NCBI GenBank assembly: GCA_024220505.1
Contig: JAKZZE010000024.1
Span: forward strand, 434,001-498,000
Direction of reading: 5' to 3'
Origin: Rhizopus arrhizus
Taxonomy: Eukaryota; Mucoromycota; Mucoromycetes; Mucorales; Rhizopodaceae
Length of the DNA: 64,000 nucleotides
The number at the start of each line of letters is the position of its first letter. Position 1 is the stretch's first letter. The notes under the pieces are model-generated. The model did not search any database, was not told the DNA's origin, and saw only the letters and a list, made by a program, of their open reading frames with translations. Position numbers and translations under genes: made by a program. Below are positions 38,229 through 50,129 of this stretch, in pieces.

Positions 38229-41200
38229 TTTCCCATCTCTTGGTTCGATTTGACTATGAGTCAAGTGAAAACAAATTCTTGTTTCCTATTTCCTTTAATG
38301 CAGATCTCAACCCGATTCCCCTACATTACGTTGTTTTTAATAGTTTCAGATCCAAATCATATAAATTCTGGTTGATAGGTAATCCCTCAGTGTTATTCTG
38401 ATTTATTCATTTTTTATTCTGATTTGAATCTATTCGCCATTATAAAATCAGATTACATTGTATCTTGCTGCGGCGTCAACGCCTTGATCATCCTTTTTTC
38501 TGTGGTTTGCTGACTTTTATAATATTTTTAGAATCTGCTGTCTTCATTTATAAAGTATTGTCGGAACGTAAACGATCGTTGTCAGAGTTTTGATCCTTGC
38601 TGTCATTCTTTTCGGATTTGGGTGGCACGGTTATAAAGTTCTGATATCTTGATCCATAAAGAATAATAATAATCACTAAACTATACCTTCTTTATTCTTC
38701 AAGTGTTACAAGAATTTATTATCAAATACTGTAGTCATCAGCATTATTTCTAGCTTCGTATTAGTGATTGTGACGACTGATTTTTATAAACTATCTCATT
38801 CTTATAAATATACAACACATCTGGCTATAATATCATTGTCTTTAACTGTTTAATGAGTGATATTTAGATCAAGATATTAGAAGCTTATAAAACTGGCACT
38901 TAAATCCAAAATACTATGGATATCAGCCTCTTTTATTTATTGTTTATATTTACTGCAGCGTTTTACAATAAACTTCAAACAGCATGAGACATTATTATTA
39001 CTTTTTGTGCCCTTGTCTAATGATTAATATTGTTTGGTCAGGTAAATAAACATGTGTGACACAAAAGATAGTCCTTTTGAAAAATTTGTTAAACAAACGA
39101 CAACATCATCCAGCAACGTTAAGCTTTTATTAGGCACAATTTCTTTTTTAAACAATCAATCTCAAAAAAAAAAAAAAAATTATGAATTATTGGTGTTAAT
39201 GAAATTGGATGAGCTAAAGTCTACCAAATAAAGGGGTTCAAGATTACATGCATGTGTGAGCTTTACTCCTTATCTTTACATTATATTTAGGTTACAACAG
39301 AAACCAAAACAGAATATTTGTATTCAAAAGGAAATGAGAAGAGTTTAGGGCAATAACATTGTAATTCATTTCCTCTAGATTTTTCTTTTATTGAACATGA
39401 ATTCTTATTGTCTATCTCTAATTCTTCTCTTTGTTTAATTTTCAACAAGCCAACAACAATGATTTGTATTTTTTATTTAGTATAAGCAGTCGATCTTTAT
39501 TTCATAAATACAGTAGCTCTGATACCAATTGATAGCTTTGATATAATTCAATTGGTCTCTTTTTTTTGTAGCTTTGTACAGTAACTAATCGTTGAGAATC
39601 TAATTAAAGAATAAGAGATAAAGAAAAAGATGAAAGAGAATCATTACAAAATATAATAAGATGCTTTAATCACTCAATCCCTATAGTACTTGATGTTACA
39701 CTGTTGTGATGTGAGAATAAGGCAGTACGCTTAATTCAGAATTTAACAATAGCTTAACCTGACAATACATATGATCACTAGAGGTATATAAAACAAAGCA
39801 TAGCCGACCAAGCTGTTTTCTATTGAAGAATTGGATATCGTTATAGTCAGCAAGAGTATAAAAGAGAGGAAACGTTGGCTTGTGACATAAAGAAGAAGCT
39901 CCTCTGCGCTTGTCTTTTTCCCAAGTAGTTGTTTTTAACATTTCATTATAGCATTCTTGAAGATCATCTTACTTTGAGATATATTTCTAGAAAACTTGAA
40001 CAAATTTCTAGATGGACTGTCTTTGAACATTAACGACAGTCAAGCGGAAACTGACTTTTCCATTCAAAATATTCTCATACTTTGGACATTCATCTTAAAA
40101 GATCGTGTATCTGTTGCCTGGTAAGACCCATCATTACGAATATAGAGATTAAAAGAGCTCTAGCTCTTTCTGTCAATGTAAAAAGCTCTACAACACATAA
40201 GAGTAGCAAAGAAGAGAGCTACTAAAGATTTTTTTGCTTTATTATAGTGGTTAAGAAATAGACTGTGGAAAAATTAAAGGATTTGACACCAAAAAACTCC
40301 TTGCAGAGAAAGATCGAGCTCGGTCTGCAGGAACACTAAAAAAAACAGCCGCACAAATAAATAAAGTCTAGTTGACCAAAGAATTCATACATTTAGTATG
40401 TTTCTTGAAGGGAACAAAGTGAAACTGTATTGCATATCTTTTCCCAAGGAGGCTGGATATCATTACTATCTTTTAGATAAAATCTCAATTCTTACGTTGA
40501 ATAGTACTTTCTTTGCTTTAAAGAAGTCATTTAAAAACTTTTATCGCTTCAAAACAACGTAATGATAAGATGTCACTTGTAAACATAGCTCACATTAAAT
40601 ACTACAAACAAAAATTAATCATGGCAGCCCTCAGCAACTCTTCTGAAACTATGCAATCATACATATGCCGTGAATGCTATGGGTATCTTTAGCCAACTAT
40701 TTTGTTTTTATCTAGATAGCAGTATGTACTCAGTATGCTGGTGACAAATGATATATGTTCACTATTCCAATAAAATACACTCAAAATACTTTTTATATGA
40801 TAAATAACAAAATGCCAGCTAGTGTTTATAAGGTCACTAACTGGATTCTTCAATTTCAATTATCAGTTTTAATGTAACTCAATTGACATGTTTGACAGGT
40901 TCACTGTTTGTTTTTTAAAATAAACCACTCGTTGGCGCTCAAAAAGTATAATTGGGCAACAATATTTAATTCAAGCCACCGTCTACTTTAGGAAATTTCA
41001 GCTGCCGCTCGTTTCACTCTCCACACTCAATTGAGCATATTGCTTCAACAAAGTAGCCAATCCTCCTCTTCTCCTCCCTACACCTAATTAAGGGTTAGTA
41101 TTCAAACCAATTTTTTATTTTATGACGATGGAAGGATGGATGATATAGAATATGGATGGATTTTGTGTGGATGTGATATTTTTAAGCACTTTGAAAAAAA

Positions 41201-41284
41201 AATGGATTTTGCGGGGGAACAATGTCGAAAAAGCAATTTCAGTTATTAATGCATTTTTTTCTTCACTGTAGATTTATTTAAAAG
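38229..41284. other. 3-kb gene-poor gap
   Basis: AT-rich DNA with stops in every frame. Two weak traces of decayed coding DNA are seen: 39696-39941 (-), 81 codons, and about 40260-40390 (+), KGFDTKKLLAEKDRARSAGT with stops after it. Neither family is recognised. A pyrimidine-rich acceptor-like CTTCACTGTAG (41262-41272) lies just before the uL2 start and may end a 5' UTR intron. No RNA gene seen. Confidence 0.5.
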
Positions 41285-42102
41285 ATGGGTCGCGTAATTC
41301 GTGCTCAAAGAAAAGGTGCTGGAAGTATCTTCAAATCTCACACCGTCGGCCGTAAAGGTGCTGCTAAGCTTAGAGTTTTCGACTTTGCTGAACGTCACGG
41401 TTATGTTCGTGGTATTGTCAAGGAAATCGTTCACGACCCCGGAAGAGGTGCTCCTCTTGCCAAGGTTGTCTTCCGTGATCCCTACAAGTAAGTTTTGAAC
41501 AAGTGCTTGGAATGATGTGAGATATTGATGATTTTTAAAGGTACAAGCTCCGTACTGAAACCTTCATCGCCACTGAAGGTATGTACACTGGCCAATTCAT
41601 CTATGCTGGTAAGAAGGCTTCTTTGAACATTGGTAATGTTATGCCCTTGGCTTCCATGCCCGAAGGTACTGTTATCTGTAACGTTGAAGAAAAGGTTGGT
41701 GACCGTGGTGCTATTGCTCGTACCTCTGGTAACTATGCTACCATCATCGGTCACGGTGATGATGGCAAGACCCGTATCCGTCTTCCCTCTGGTTCCAAGA
41801 AGGTCATTCCCTCTACCTCTCGTGCCGTCGTCGGTATTGTTGCTGGTGGTGGTCGTATTGACAAGCCCCTCTTGAAGGCTGGTCGTGCTTACCACAAATA
41901 CAGAGTCAAGCGTAACAGCTGGCCCAAGACCCGTGGTGTTGCCATGAACCCCGTCGATCACCCTCACGGTGGTGGTAACCATCAACACATTGGTAAGGCT
42001 TCTACTATGGCCCGTGACTCTCCTGCTGGTCAAAAGGTCGGTTTGATTGCTGCCCGTCGTACTGGTCTCCTCCGTGGTACCAAGAAGGTCAAGGATGCTT
42101 AA
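41285..42102 (+). CDS. RPL2: Cytosolic large-subunit ribosomal protein uL2 (L8/RPL2)
   Basis: Two exons (41285-41487, 41541-42102) give 254 aa, the normal length. It starts [20 protein letters not shown] and has the uL2 hallmarks [33 protein letters not shown] and the universally conserved [19 protein letters not shown] loop, whose His lies at the peptidyl transferase centre. Codon use is strongly biased to C-ending codons (GTC, ATC, AAG, CGT, GGT), unlike neighbouring genes, as expected for very high expression. The strong bias also leaves a long open antisense frame (41482-42207), which is not a gene. Confidence 0.98.
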
Positions 42103-44128
42103 ACTTCTTGATTTTATTAATAAATGCTTTGATAACAAATGTAGTATAGTATCTTCATTCGTGTTTTTTAACTTGGCTTTCAGAGCTGTGATTGTTGACA
42201 GATACAAAAAAAATGGTCTTTAAATGTTCTTCGTACCGTTTAGTCCAAGTTTATGAAAAGAAGGGCTTGGAAACAAACAAAAAAAAATTAGAGGAATATT
42301 TAAAATAGGTTTGGAAGAAGAAATCAAAAGATAATCAGTACAAACAAATTATTCTTCATTCTTCAAAACTTATCCTCAAAGGGTAAGTGGAAATCAATTG
42401 AATATATAAAGGAAAACGTTATGTTGGTAAACATTTCGAGTAAATAAAAGTCATAATGACCCTTATCATAAGTATTCAAATCCTTTAAAGAGGAAATCAT
42501 CATCAATACAATGATGGCAAATAATATCATAGTTAGTTTTCGCTCAAAAACTTTTGGTTTTCTTTGACCGTTTATGATTGGTTTGTGGTTATTTTTAGAA
42601 GCGTTGTTATCTTGGTATCATAATGCTCCACTGTTTTTACAAACTTAAACACTATAGCAACAAATATCTGCTCCTTTCAAAGTTTTTCTTTTTTTCTTTT
42701 TAATCACAAAAGTGAGATAAATGGTTTATTTGAACCCTAAGAACTTATTTTACTTGATATGCGAAACTTGTCGATTTGGCAACCAATAGTTTTCCACATT
42801 TCTATCTTCTATCCAGTTCTCTTCGCAAGGCAACAGTTGTTTCTGTTCCATGTTTTTGATTTCTACCGTCTCTTTGTTAAACATGTTATCCCAAACTCAA
42901 CAAAAGGGAATTTTTTCTAAACCTCAAGTATTTTTAGCTTTCACATACCTTGCTGTATTAGAGTGTAATCAAGCCTATAGATAATTGTAGTTATACTTTC
43001 CGTTTCTTTTCAACGTCACTCCTCTCTACTTGATTCAACATCCTTTTGAAAGTACTGGTTTTGTAAATGCAGAGTTGTTATATAAATACCTATATTATGC
43101 ATGTATTAATATAAGAAATCTTTATTTGCATTGGATCTTACATATTGATCGAAATGTGATGTCTTTTTGGAAGCATGGCTTTGCTTAGCACAGACCTTGC
43201 ATTTGTATGTGTTGTATACCAAATGCAAAATTAGTTTTACAATAAGTCAAATCCAATGTTATCAGTAAACAACTCATTTTCTGTCTTTTCTTTTATTAAT
43301 TGAATACCTTGAGTTAGCTCTGTTTTAAACATAATCAATATAAGAAGCTTTGAAAGCTAACAAAATAAAGGTGGGGAGTAAAAAAGAAAAAGAAAATGCT
43401 TTTTTGACGACTTGATATCTGTTGGTCCATTACATTGCTATAACCTGGTCATTTTTCAAATTATCGATAGTTGATGGTTTACAAAAAAAAAATAATAATA
43501 ATAATAATAATCAGGTTTTATGGTTTCTTTTACGTTCAAATAACGAATACAAGTGGTTAAAGAAGAGTTTCAAAATCTGTACATCCATGAAAATAATATA
43601 CATACATTTGTCTAAATGGTGCGGTGTTTTTCAAAGATATCGTATATCCTTTTAATTGCATCAACTTGTTACATTTTCTTTTTTTTTTAAAACATAACAA
43701 ACGCATATCAACTCTATCTGTCATCATTTGATGCTTTAAGTTAGTATGGACAGATTTCATGCTTTGTATAATAAAGACTCCTTTCAACTAGTCTTATTAT
43801 ATCTCAACATCTTTGCTTTTTGATGCCCTTCGAATTCTGTACTGATTTCGATCATAATCGAAAATGCACACAATTTGCCTCCTTGGCGAATACTTGTGAT
43901 TGAATTTTTCAATAGGATTACTTACTATTTTCGATTCAAATATTTTGTAATTACATCAGTCAATTGGTCTAATAACCTAAAGAGTAATATAAAATGCCCA
44001 AATATACATAAAAATGATTATTTTATCAATTATTCAAGAAAACACTTGTTATTTTGACACGATTATTAATCTAAGAATTTTTGTCTAAATTTTTCTTTAA
44101 AATTTTTTATCCATCTTTTTCTTATATT
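42103..44128. other. 2-kb intergenic region, nothing recognised
   Basis: AT-rich, with an ATA/AAT trinucleotide run (43488-43511). No coding, tRNA or repeat signal was recognised. Confidence 0.55.
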
Positions 44129-44548
44129 ATGTTTTTAGCACAACTAGTACGTCCAGCTGTAATTCGCCGTGCTTTCTATTCAACACAACCAGAAGCTTTA
44201 GCTGGCTTGAGTACTGGTGAAAAGCATATTTATCAAAAGCTTTCTGAAGCACTCTCTCCTCATAAGCTTCATGTTACAGATGTTTCTGGTAAATAATTTT
44301 TTATACAAAATGTTAACAAATTATTGAAACTGTCTTTTATATAGGTGGTTGCGGATCTATGTACGCTATTGATATAGCAACAACAAAATTTCAAGGAGTT
44401 AGCATTGTTAAACAACATAGAATGGTCAATGAGATTTTGAAAGAAGAAATTAAGGGAATGCATGGCTTACAGGTATTTTTAAAATGTAACTTTTTTTTTA
44501 TTTGTCTAATCGCAAACTGTCTTTTAGCTCAAGACAACAGCCAAATAA
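44129..44548 (+). CDS. BolA-like protein 3, mitochondrial Fe-S cluster factor
   Basis: Three exons (44129-44288, 44345-44472, 44528-44548) give 102 aa. The leader MFLAQLVRPAVIRRAFYSTQ is a mitochondrial presequence. The BolA fold follows: EKHIYQKLSEALSPHKLHVT, DVSGGCGSMYAI with the conserved Cys of the class, then QHRMVNEILKEEIKGMHGLQ containing the invariant His-Arg-Met pattern. The last exon holds only LKTTAK and the stop. BOLA3 works with monothiol glutaredoxin 5 and Nfu1 to pass [4Fe-4S] clusters to lipoate synthase and respiratory proteins. The start ATG was chosen because upstream in-frame sequence is T-rich leader. Confidence 0.92.
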
Positions 44549-45260
44549 AAACAAAGATACCAGATCAGTTTTGAAGTCTTTTTGTGTTAAATAAATCCCA
44601 CTTTGTTGGAAATGTCGCCCGAGATCTATTGTATCTAAGCAGCCTTTTAATACATGTATCAACAATACAACAGGCATCCCTATTGGTTTGATGTGTTTTA
44701 AATTGCATTTCTGGTCTCTCGAGTTTCTTTTGATGTTATCCATACTCTATTACTATTCTTTTCACCTTTTTTTTTATATATCTTACTTTTATCACTTTTC
44801 TAGTAAAGATATTCTTGCAGTAATTGCTTTCATTTTGACTAAAAGAAAGATTTTAAAGTGATTGATGTCTTTAATCGATAAAGCATTTCTTTTTATAGTA
44901 TTGTCAATTTTTTATTGTCTTTCGGATGAAATCGAGTGTCAAAAAATATGGCCTGTTACTATTGATCTTATAATTTAATCTATCAATTGACATCCTAATC
45001 AACTGAGAGCAGTAAGATATCTTTTCTTTTGGCAACAACAAGCTTATCTTTAGGTTTGATTTCAATACGGGCTCATGACACATGCTTCATGACAGATACT
45101 GTTGCTTTTTCAGGATAAAGTTAACGGTTAATAAATATTCCGTATCCTCTTTTTGACTCAATTGTATCCCGAAATTTTTTTATAATAAAAAAAGAAAAAA
45201 AAAAACTTTTTTTTTCTATCACTTTCTGTCAACAATAAAAAAAATAGAACCTTGTTCAAC
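44549..45260. other. Intergenic region before the PPR gene
   Basis: AT-rich; A/T runs at 45187-45216 directly precede the PPR gene. No gene seen. Confidence 0.5.
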
Positions 45261-48104
45261 ATGTACGGTGCTAAAGCCACTTCGGCCATTTTTAACACTG
45301 TTGCCAGACAGGGTGTATTAACAAAACAACTGACAGCACCTAAATCAACCGCATTTCTTTCACAAATACCAGCACGCCATGTTTCTGGAAAGATTTCTTA
45401 TACGACCACAAGCCGATCCACTCAGTTTAGTCAGAAATCAACTCAACACAATCAAGAACAGCAGACATTGGATGACAACAGCCATGCTTCTCTACATCCT
45501 TCGCTGCGCACTGGCCCCTGGACCACCGTCGGCAGCCATGCAGGCAAGACATTATTAGACCCTGCTCAGATTGACGTTCGTATCTTGCAAGCTGCCAAAG
45601 AAAAAAACTCTCGAGCTGTCATTTCAACCTTTGTCCAAGGCAGGTCCTCTGGTGATCTAGCACTTTCCACCCAGACGTATGAAGCAGTGATTGAAGCCTA
45701 TGGCAAGTTGAGAAAACACAACCAACCGTTGACACCAATGATGGAAGCCTATAAACACATGGTGGCCTCTGGCGTGCGTCCTTCCTCCCAGACGTATGCT
45801 TTACTCATCCGATCGCTTTGTACAAGAGACTCTGAAGTTCAAAGAACGATGGGTATGCTTCGTCGCCAGGTCGCTCGTACGGGCAACGCAGTCGACAGTT
45901 TGGTCGATTTAGAAAACGAAAAAAACATGGAGCAAGCCTTGGCCTTGTTTGAGCAGGCTGTCAATGAAAAATGTACACAAGACTTTGATGTGGACCTTTA
46001 CAACCGTATGCTTCAAAACTTGTCTTTTAAGGGAAACACGGAAAGTGGAATCTATATCCTACAACAGTTGGAAGGGGCTAGTCATGCCAAGCCAAATGGT
46101 GTCACTTTTGCGACCCTTTTGGCCATGTTTGGTGTCGCAGGCGATTTACCAGCTGTACGCGAGTGCTTTATGGAATACATATCGTTGAAGAACAAGCTTC
46201 CTTCTCATGACCCTGCCTACGTCTACAATGCGCTCGTTTCAGCTTATGTGGATGCGGGTGACCTTGATGGCGCTTTGAACATTGTACAAAACGTGATGGT
46301 TAGAGACAAGGTGAACGTGAGTATTTTGCCTTACAACAAGATCTTTAGAAGAGCCTGTTATGATGGCAAGATGGACGTGGCGGAATCCTTGCTTCAAAAA
46401 CTCGAATCAGATCCCTCTTTACCAAAGCCTAATGGTAGTACTTATGCTGCCATCTTGTCTGCTTACATTCGAGCCAATGATCTTGAAAGCGCTTCCAAAA
46501 TTTATGAACGGTTATTAAAGCAAGACATTAGCAAGGAGTATGGACACATGGCTGATTATGCTTATGCTTGTACGAGTAACAACCAGCCTGATGTTGCTCT
46601 CAAGGTCATCCAAGACATGGTTCAAGGAGGATTGAAGCTTGACGCAACTCTGGGTGAAAAAGTAGTCGAGAATTTTATCAGCAACGGAAAAATAAATGAA
46701 GCTATTCAATCTTACCATACAGTCATGGATCTTTATGCCAGAGATCACTTTGTAGACAAAAACTCATCCCTGTCTGTCTTTGGTCTGGATTTCACAGCAA
46801 GATGCAATGACTTGAGTCAAGCTTTGGACGTTCTTGAGATCTTGCGCAAGTATTCTGTTGGTCCCAATCCTGTTGTTTCTGATGCTCTTTTAAACATGTA
46901 CAAGGAAACCAAGGCCAATCCTGACCAGTGGGATCAGATCTCTAAGAGACTTTCCAAGATGACCTTTTCGGTCTTGTACGATGCCGTCTTTCGCCGACAA
47001 TCTGTTCCTGAAGAGTTTTGCAAGACCTCTTTGGAACTTTTGAACGATATGCATGCTGTCGGTATCCTACCCACACCCAGTCTCTACATCCGTGTCTTGA
47101 CGCGCATGAAGAAATATGGTGCTGCTACTGAATATGAAGCTCGCTGGAAAGAAGAATTTGCTCCTCATCTGAATGCGTCCGACAACTCACCGCAACCAAC
47201 CCAATCTCACATCAGCTCACCTCAAGATACACCAGAAACTGTCTCAGTTGGTGCCAACAGCCCCCCTCGCATGACGGTAGAGTCCGACATGTTATCCGGC
47301 AAGGCCTTGGCCAAGACATTGGAAGGCGATTACGAAAAGGCCATTAGTATTTTAAAGCATGATATTATCAACAATGGAAGTATCCCTACACCTGATGCTA
47401 TTCGCGACATGATTCAAGGATGTACCAAGGCCGGTCGATTGGACGTTGTGAGTGAAATCTATGACACTGCCATTGGCTCTATTAAACGTCTGGAAAAACA
47501 CAACAAACAACGTGCACTGTCTACGATTTACAATGCCATGCTCATTGCTCACGCCCGTCTCTCTGGTCTTGAATCTGCCAAGGTATTTTATGATGAAATC
47601 CGCCGTATTGGCGCATTCCCCACCGGTGATGCCTATGGTACCTTACTCCAACATTCACCCCACACGGACAACGAAGACTGTACAGAGGCTTTGGCCATCT
47701 ACGACGAAGCCAAAAAGAATAAGGTGGCGCCCAGTGTATTTTTCTATAATGTGGTCATCTCAAAACTTGCCAAGGCACGCCGATTGGATGACGTGCTGAA
47801 GATGTTTGAAGAGATGCGCCAAGTAGGCATCTCACCAAATTCTGTCACTTACTCTACCGTGATCTCTGCAGCCCTTCGCTGTGGACAAGATGAGCTTGCG
47901 GTTCAATACTTTAAAGAAATGAGCGCCTCGCCAAGATACCGACCCAGACCTGGACCTTATGCCTCACTGATTCAATTCTATGCTCAACAAAAGCCAGATA
48001 AAGAAAAGGCATTTCACTATTATCATCTTGCAAAACAACACAAATTAAAATTACCTGATCATACAGAAATTATGCTTAAAGAGAATATAGAACAACAGCA
48101 GTAA
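45261..48104 (+). CDS. Mitochondrial pentatricopeptide repeat (PPR) protein
   Basis: A single exon of 947 aa. The start ATG gives MYGAKATSAIFNTVARQGVL, an import-type leader rich in Ala/Arg/Lys. From about residue 130 onward there are many degenerate 35-residue PPR units, for example TYEAVIEAYGKLRKHNQPLT, SVFFYNVVISKLAKARRLDD and SPNSVTYSTVISAALRCGQD. A Ser/Pro-rich spacer (about 640-675) splits the array. PPR proteins bind organellar RNA and act in stability, splicing or translation of specific mitochondrial transcripts. The target cannot be predicted from the repeats by eye; fungal Pet309/Cya5 and Rmd9-like proteins are alternatives. The gene is convergent with V-ATPase subunit E, with only 65 bp between stops. 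Confidence 0.88.
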   Translation: MYGAKATSAIFNTVARQGVLTKQLTAPKSTAFLSQIPARHVSGKISYTTTSRSTQFSQKSTQHNQEQQTLDDNSHASLHPSLRTGPWTTVGSHAGKTLLDPAQIDVRILQAAKEKNSRAVISTFVQGRSSGDLALSTQTYEAVIEAYGKLRKHNQPLTPMMEAYKHMVASGVRPSSQTYALLIRSLCTRDSEVQRTMGMLRRQVARTGNAVDSLVDLENEKNMEQALALFEQAVNEKCTQDFDVDLYNRMLQNLSFKGNTESGIYILQQLEGASHAKPNGVTFATLLAMFGVAGDLPAVRECFMEYISLKNKLPSHDPAYVYNALVSAYVDAGDLDGALNIVQNVMVRDKVNVSILPYNKIFRRACYDGKMDVAESLLQKLESDPSLPKPNGSTYAAILSAYIRANDLESASKIYERLLKQDISKEYGHMADYAYACTSNNQPDVALKVIQDMVQGGLKLDATLGEKVVENFISNGKINEAIQSYHTVMDLYARDHFVDKNSSLSVFGLDFTARCNDLSQALDVLEILRKYSVGPNPVVSDALLNMYKETKANPDQWDQISKRLSKMTFSVLYDAVFRRQSVPEEFCKTSLELLNDMHAVGILPTPSLYIRVLTRMKKYGAATEYEARWKEEFAPHLNASDNSPQPTQSHISSPQDTPETVSVGANSPPRMTVESDMLSGKALAKTLEGDYEKAISILKHDIINNGSIPTPDAIRDMIQGCTKAGRLDVVSEIYDTAIGSIKRLEKHNKQRALSTIYNAMLIAHARLSGLESAKVFYDEIRRIGAFPTGDAYGTLLQHSPHTDNEDCTEALAIYDEAKKNKVAPSVFFYNVVISKLAKARRLDDVLKMFEEMRQVGISPNSVTYSTVISAALRCGQDELAVQYFKEMSASPRYRPRPGPYASLIQFYAQQKPDKEKAFHYYHLAKQHKLKLPDHTEIMLKENIEQQQ

Positions 48105-48169
48105 TAATAATAAAAAAACGTAAATAGGATTGATTGTATATAAACTTTTGTTCTTTTTTGTACAACTTT

Positions 48170-48385
48170 TTAATTGAAGAAAGTTCTGTTGGGAGAGTGA
48201 TCAAATAAAGCCACTCGAATTTGAGGCAGCATCTATAGGTCTATGTGAGAATCAAGACAAGTATAAACAGTCTAGTTACCTCTTCTTTAGCGATTTCTAA
48301 ACGAGCATCAAGCGTATTGTCCACCGTAATCCTTCCATGATGACCACTCAAGATGACACCACCAGCACTTTTCATAAACCGTGAG

Positions 48386-48436
<51 letters not shown>

Positions 48437-49171
48437 TTATTGTCTACCTTGATTCAGGAAGGTAGTCTTCACTAATAGTAAAGTTAGGTCTGGACTTCAG
48501 GTTCTCCTCATATCTATCAGCCACGGTCTCAAGAGCAGAAGTGACAGCGTCTACGTCTTGCTGACGACAACGAATGTCGATTTCGGGCTCCATCAGTGCA
48601 TAGGCACCTTGAAGGATGAGGCCTTCGATTAAGGTATGATAGACATCTTGATCGTCGGATACTTGATGAATACGTTTATTGGCTTCTTCAAAAAGATCAT
48701 CAAGCACCTGTTGACGTTCTTGAAGGATTTTCAAACGAGTTTTGTTGATGTGGTTTGATTGAGCACTTGGCAAGAGTGAATAACAAGAAAGAAAACCTAA
48801 AGAGACTTACATTCTTTTCTGAACTTCAGCTTGCTTGATCTTGCGTTCAAAAACAGCTTCGATATTCAAGGATTCTTGACGAACAATTTTTGCCTGTGAA
48901 AAGTGTTAGACAAAGGGGATATTTGAATTCACTGTTACCTTTTCGATATTGAATTCTTCGTCAGCCTACAATAAAACTATCAGTTCTTGTGCTGAAGACT
49001 TCACCTTATGTCTCACCTTGACTTTTATTTCTCTTGCTTTTTCCAAAGCTTCTTGTTTGATGAAAGCAACCTAATTTATGTTAATTACTTGAATTTGACA
49101 TTGAAACTCTTTACCATCTTTTTCATCTCGTCAAAGACTTCGTCATCGTTAAGAGGTCTTGCTGTGGACAT
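48170..49171 (-). CDS. VMA4: V-type ATPase subunit E
   Basis: Seven exons (49115-49171, 49017-49070, 48939-48965, 48811-48893, 48448-48765, 48280-48391, 48170-48232) give 237 aa, near the usual 226-233. It begins MSTARPLNDDEVFDEMKKMV, the conserved N-terminus, followed by the long coiled-coil stalk (EALEKAREIKVK, IAQSNHINKTRLKILQ). The C-terminal domain has ALMEPEIDIRCRQQD and GGVILSGHHGRITVDNTLDA, and ends LPQIRVALFDHSPNRTFFN. Subunit E is part of the peripheral stator linking V1 to V0 in vacuolar proton pumping. One exon is only 27 nt. The fifth intron (48392-48447) consists mostly of a 43-nt A-run on the coding strand, with no pyrimidine tract; the splice AG|AGAAAACTC is the one that restores the frame. 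Confidence 0.93.
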
Positions 49172-49266
49172 TTAAACTGAAGCAAGAAAATGTTATTGGC
49201 CGCGTAAATAAGAAAACAAGGCGTTTCCAAACGACTTACAGGTTATCAAACTTTTTTCTTTTATTG

Positions 49267-49308
<42 letters not shown>

Positions 49309-50129
49309 AAAAGGGGGAAATTCTGTTTGAGAATAGAGTTTCGCAATGACAGTTGTATTATTCGGGAATACAAAATTCAGATGACGCAGGATTCAATCAT
49401 GCACAAAACAAAAGGGAGACGGTGGCTTCTTTTCTCTTGTAGGATCCTCAGACAGTTACAGAAGAAGGGATAATATGTTTATGAAAATGGATTATAAATG
49501 CAGTGATGTGAATCATAGTATGTTTGTAAAATAAAAGTGTTGTTTAATGTACTCCGTTTTATGTAATGTGTTTTATATTTGCTTTCCTAGACAGTACTTT
49601 TGTTTATTTACTGTTTTATCAGATATAATAATGTCTTTTAAAAAGAGATATTGCCATTTTTTTTTAAAGAAATTGATTTATTTTTCTGTAGCATTTCTTA
49701 AGATGAATATCTAAAAAATACAACTATTCATATGTCGTTCTATTAGAATCCAATGTGTACACAGTAATTTGTTTATGCTTAAATATTCATTTAACTCTTT
49801 TTAACTAAAAAGAAATTTCTAATCATGTTACTCTATTGTTTTGATTACATTTTAAAAACGACAAATGAAAAAGGAGAAGAAAATGAAAGAATAAAATTCG
49901 GATGATTTATTTTCTCTTTATTTTATATGAACAATCACAATCTCTCCTTTGATAAAGAAAGAAAAAAAAAGGGGGAAGAAAAGAGATTAAAGGAGAGGGG
50001 GAGGGGGAAATGCTTTTGGTTCAAATGTTTCAAATCCATAAAAAGAATATATTGGTTTTTTAATTTGTTTGCAGACAGTGAATTTTTATTTCGTGGATAG
50101 TTTATTTACTTTATAAAACTAAAGCATTG
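49172..50129. other. Gap with 40-nt poly(A) tract
   Basis: A run of 40 A (49267-49306) lies about 95 bp upstream of the VMA4 start. Purine-rich segments occur at 49962-50008. No gene seen. Confidence 0.6.

Noticed and set aside
38234..38250. GGTTCGATTT, a B-box-like sequence
   Set aside because: No A-box at a suitable distance and no cloverleaf can be drawn.
39696..39941. 81-codon minus-strand frame
   Set aside because: Protein-like in places but without a recognised family or neighbouring exons; kept only as a possible relic in the gap entry.
41482..42207. 241-codon open frame antisense to uL2
   Set aside because: It mirrors the strong codon bias of the ribosomal protein gene; the sense strand is certain and the antisense protein is Thr/Ser/Asn-rich without homology.
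49159..49473. Frame with a 15-residue Lys run
   Set aside because: Produced by reading through the 40-nt A-tract.
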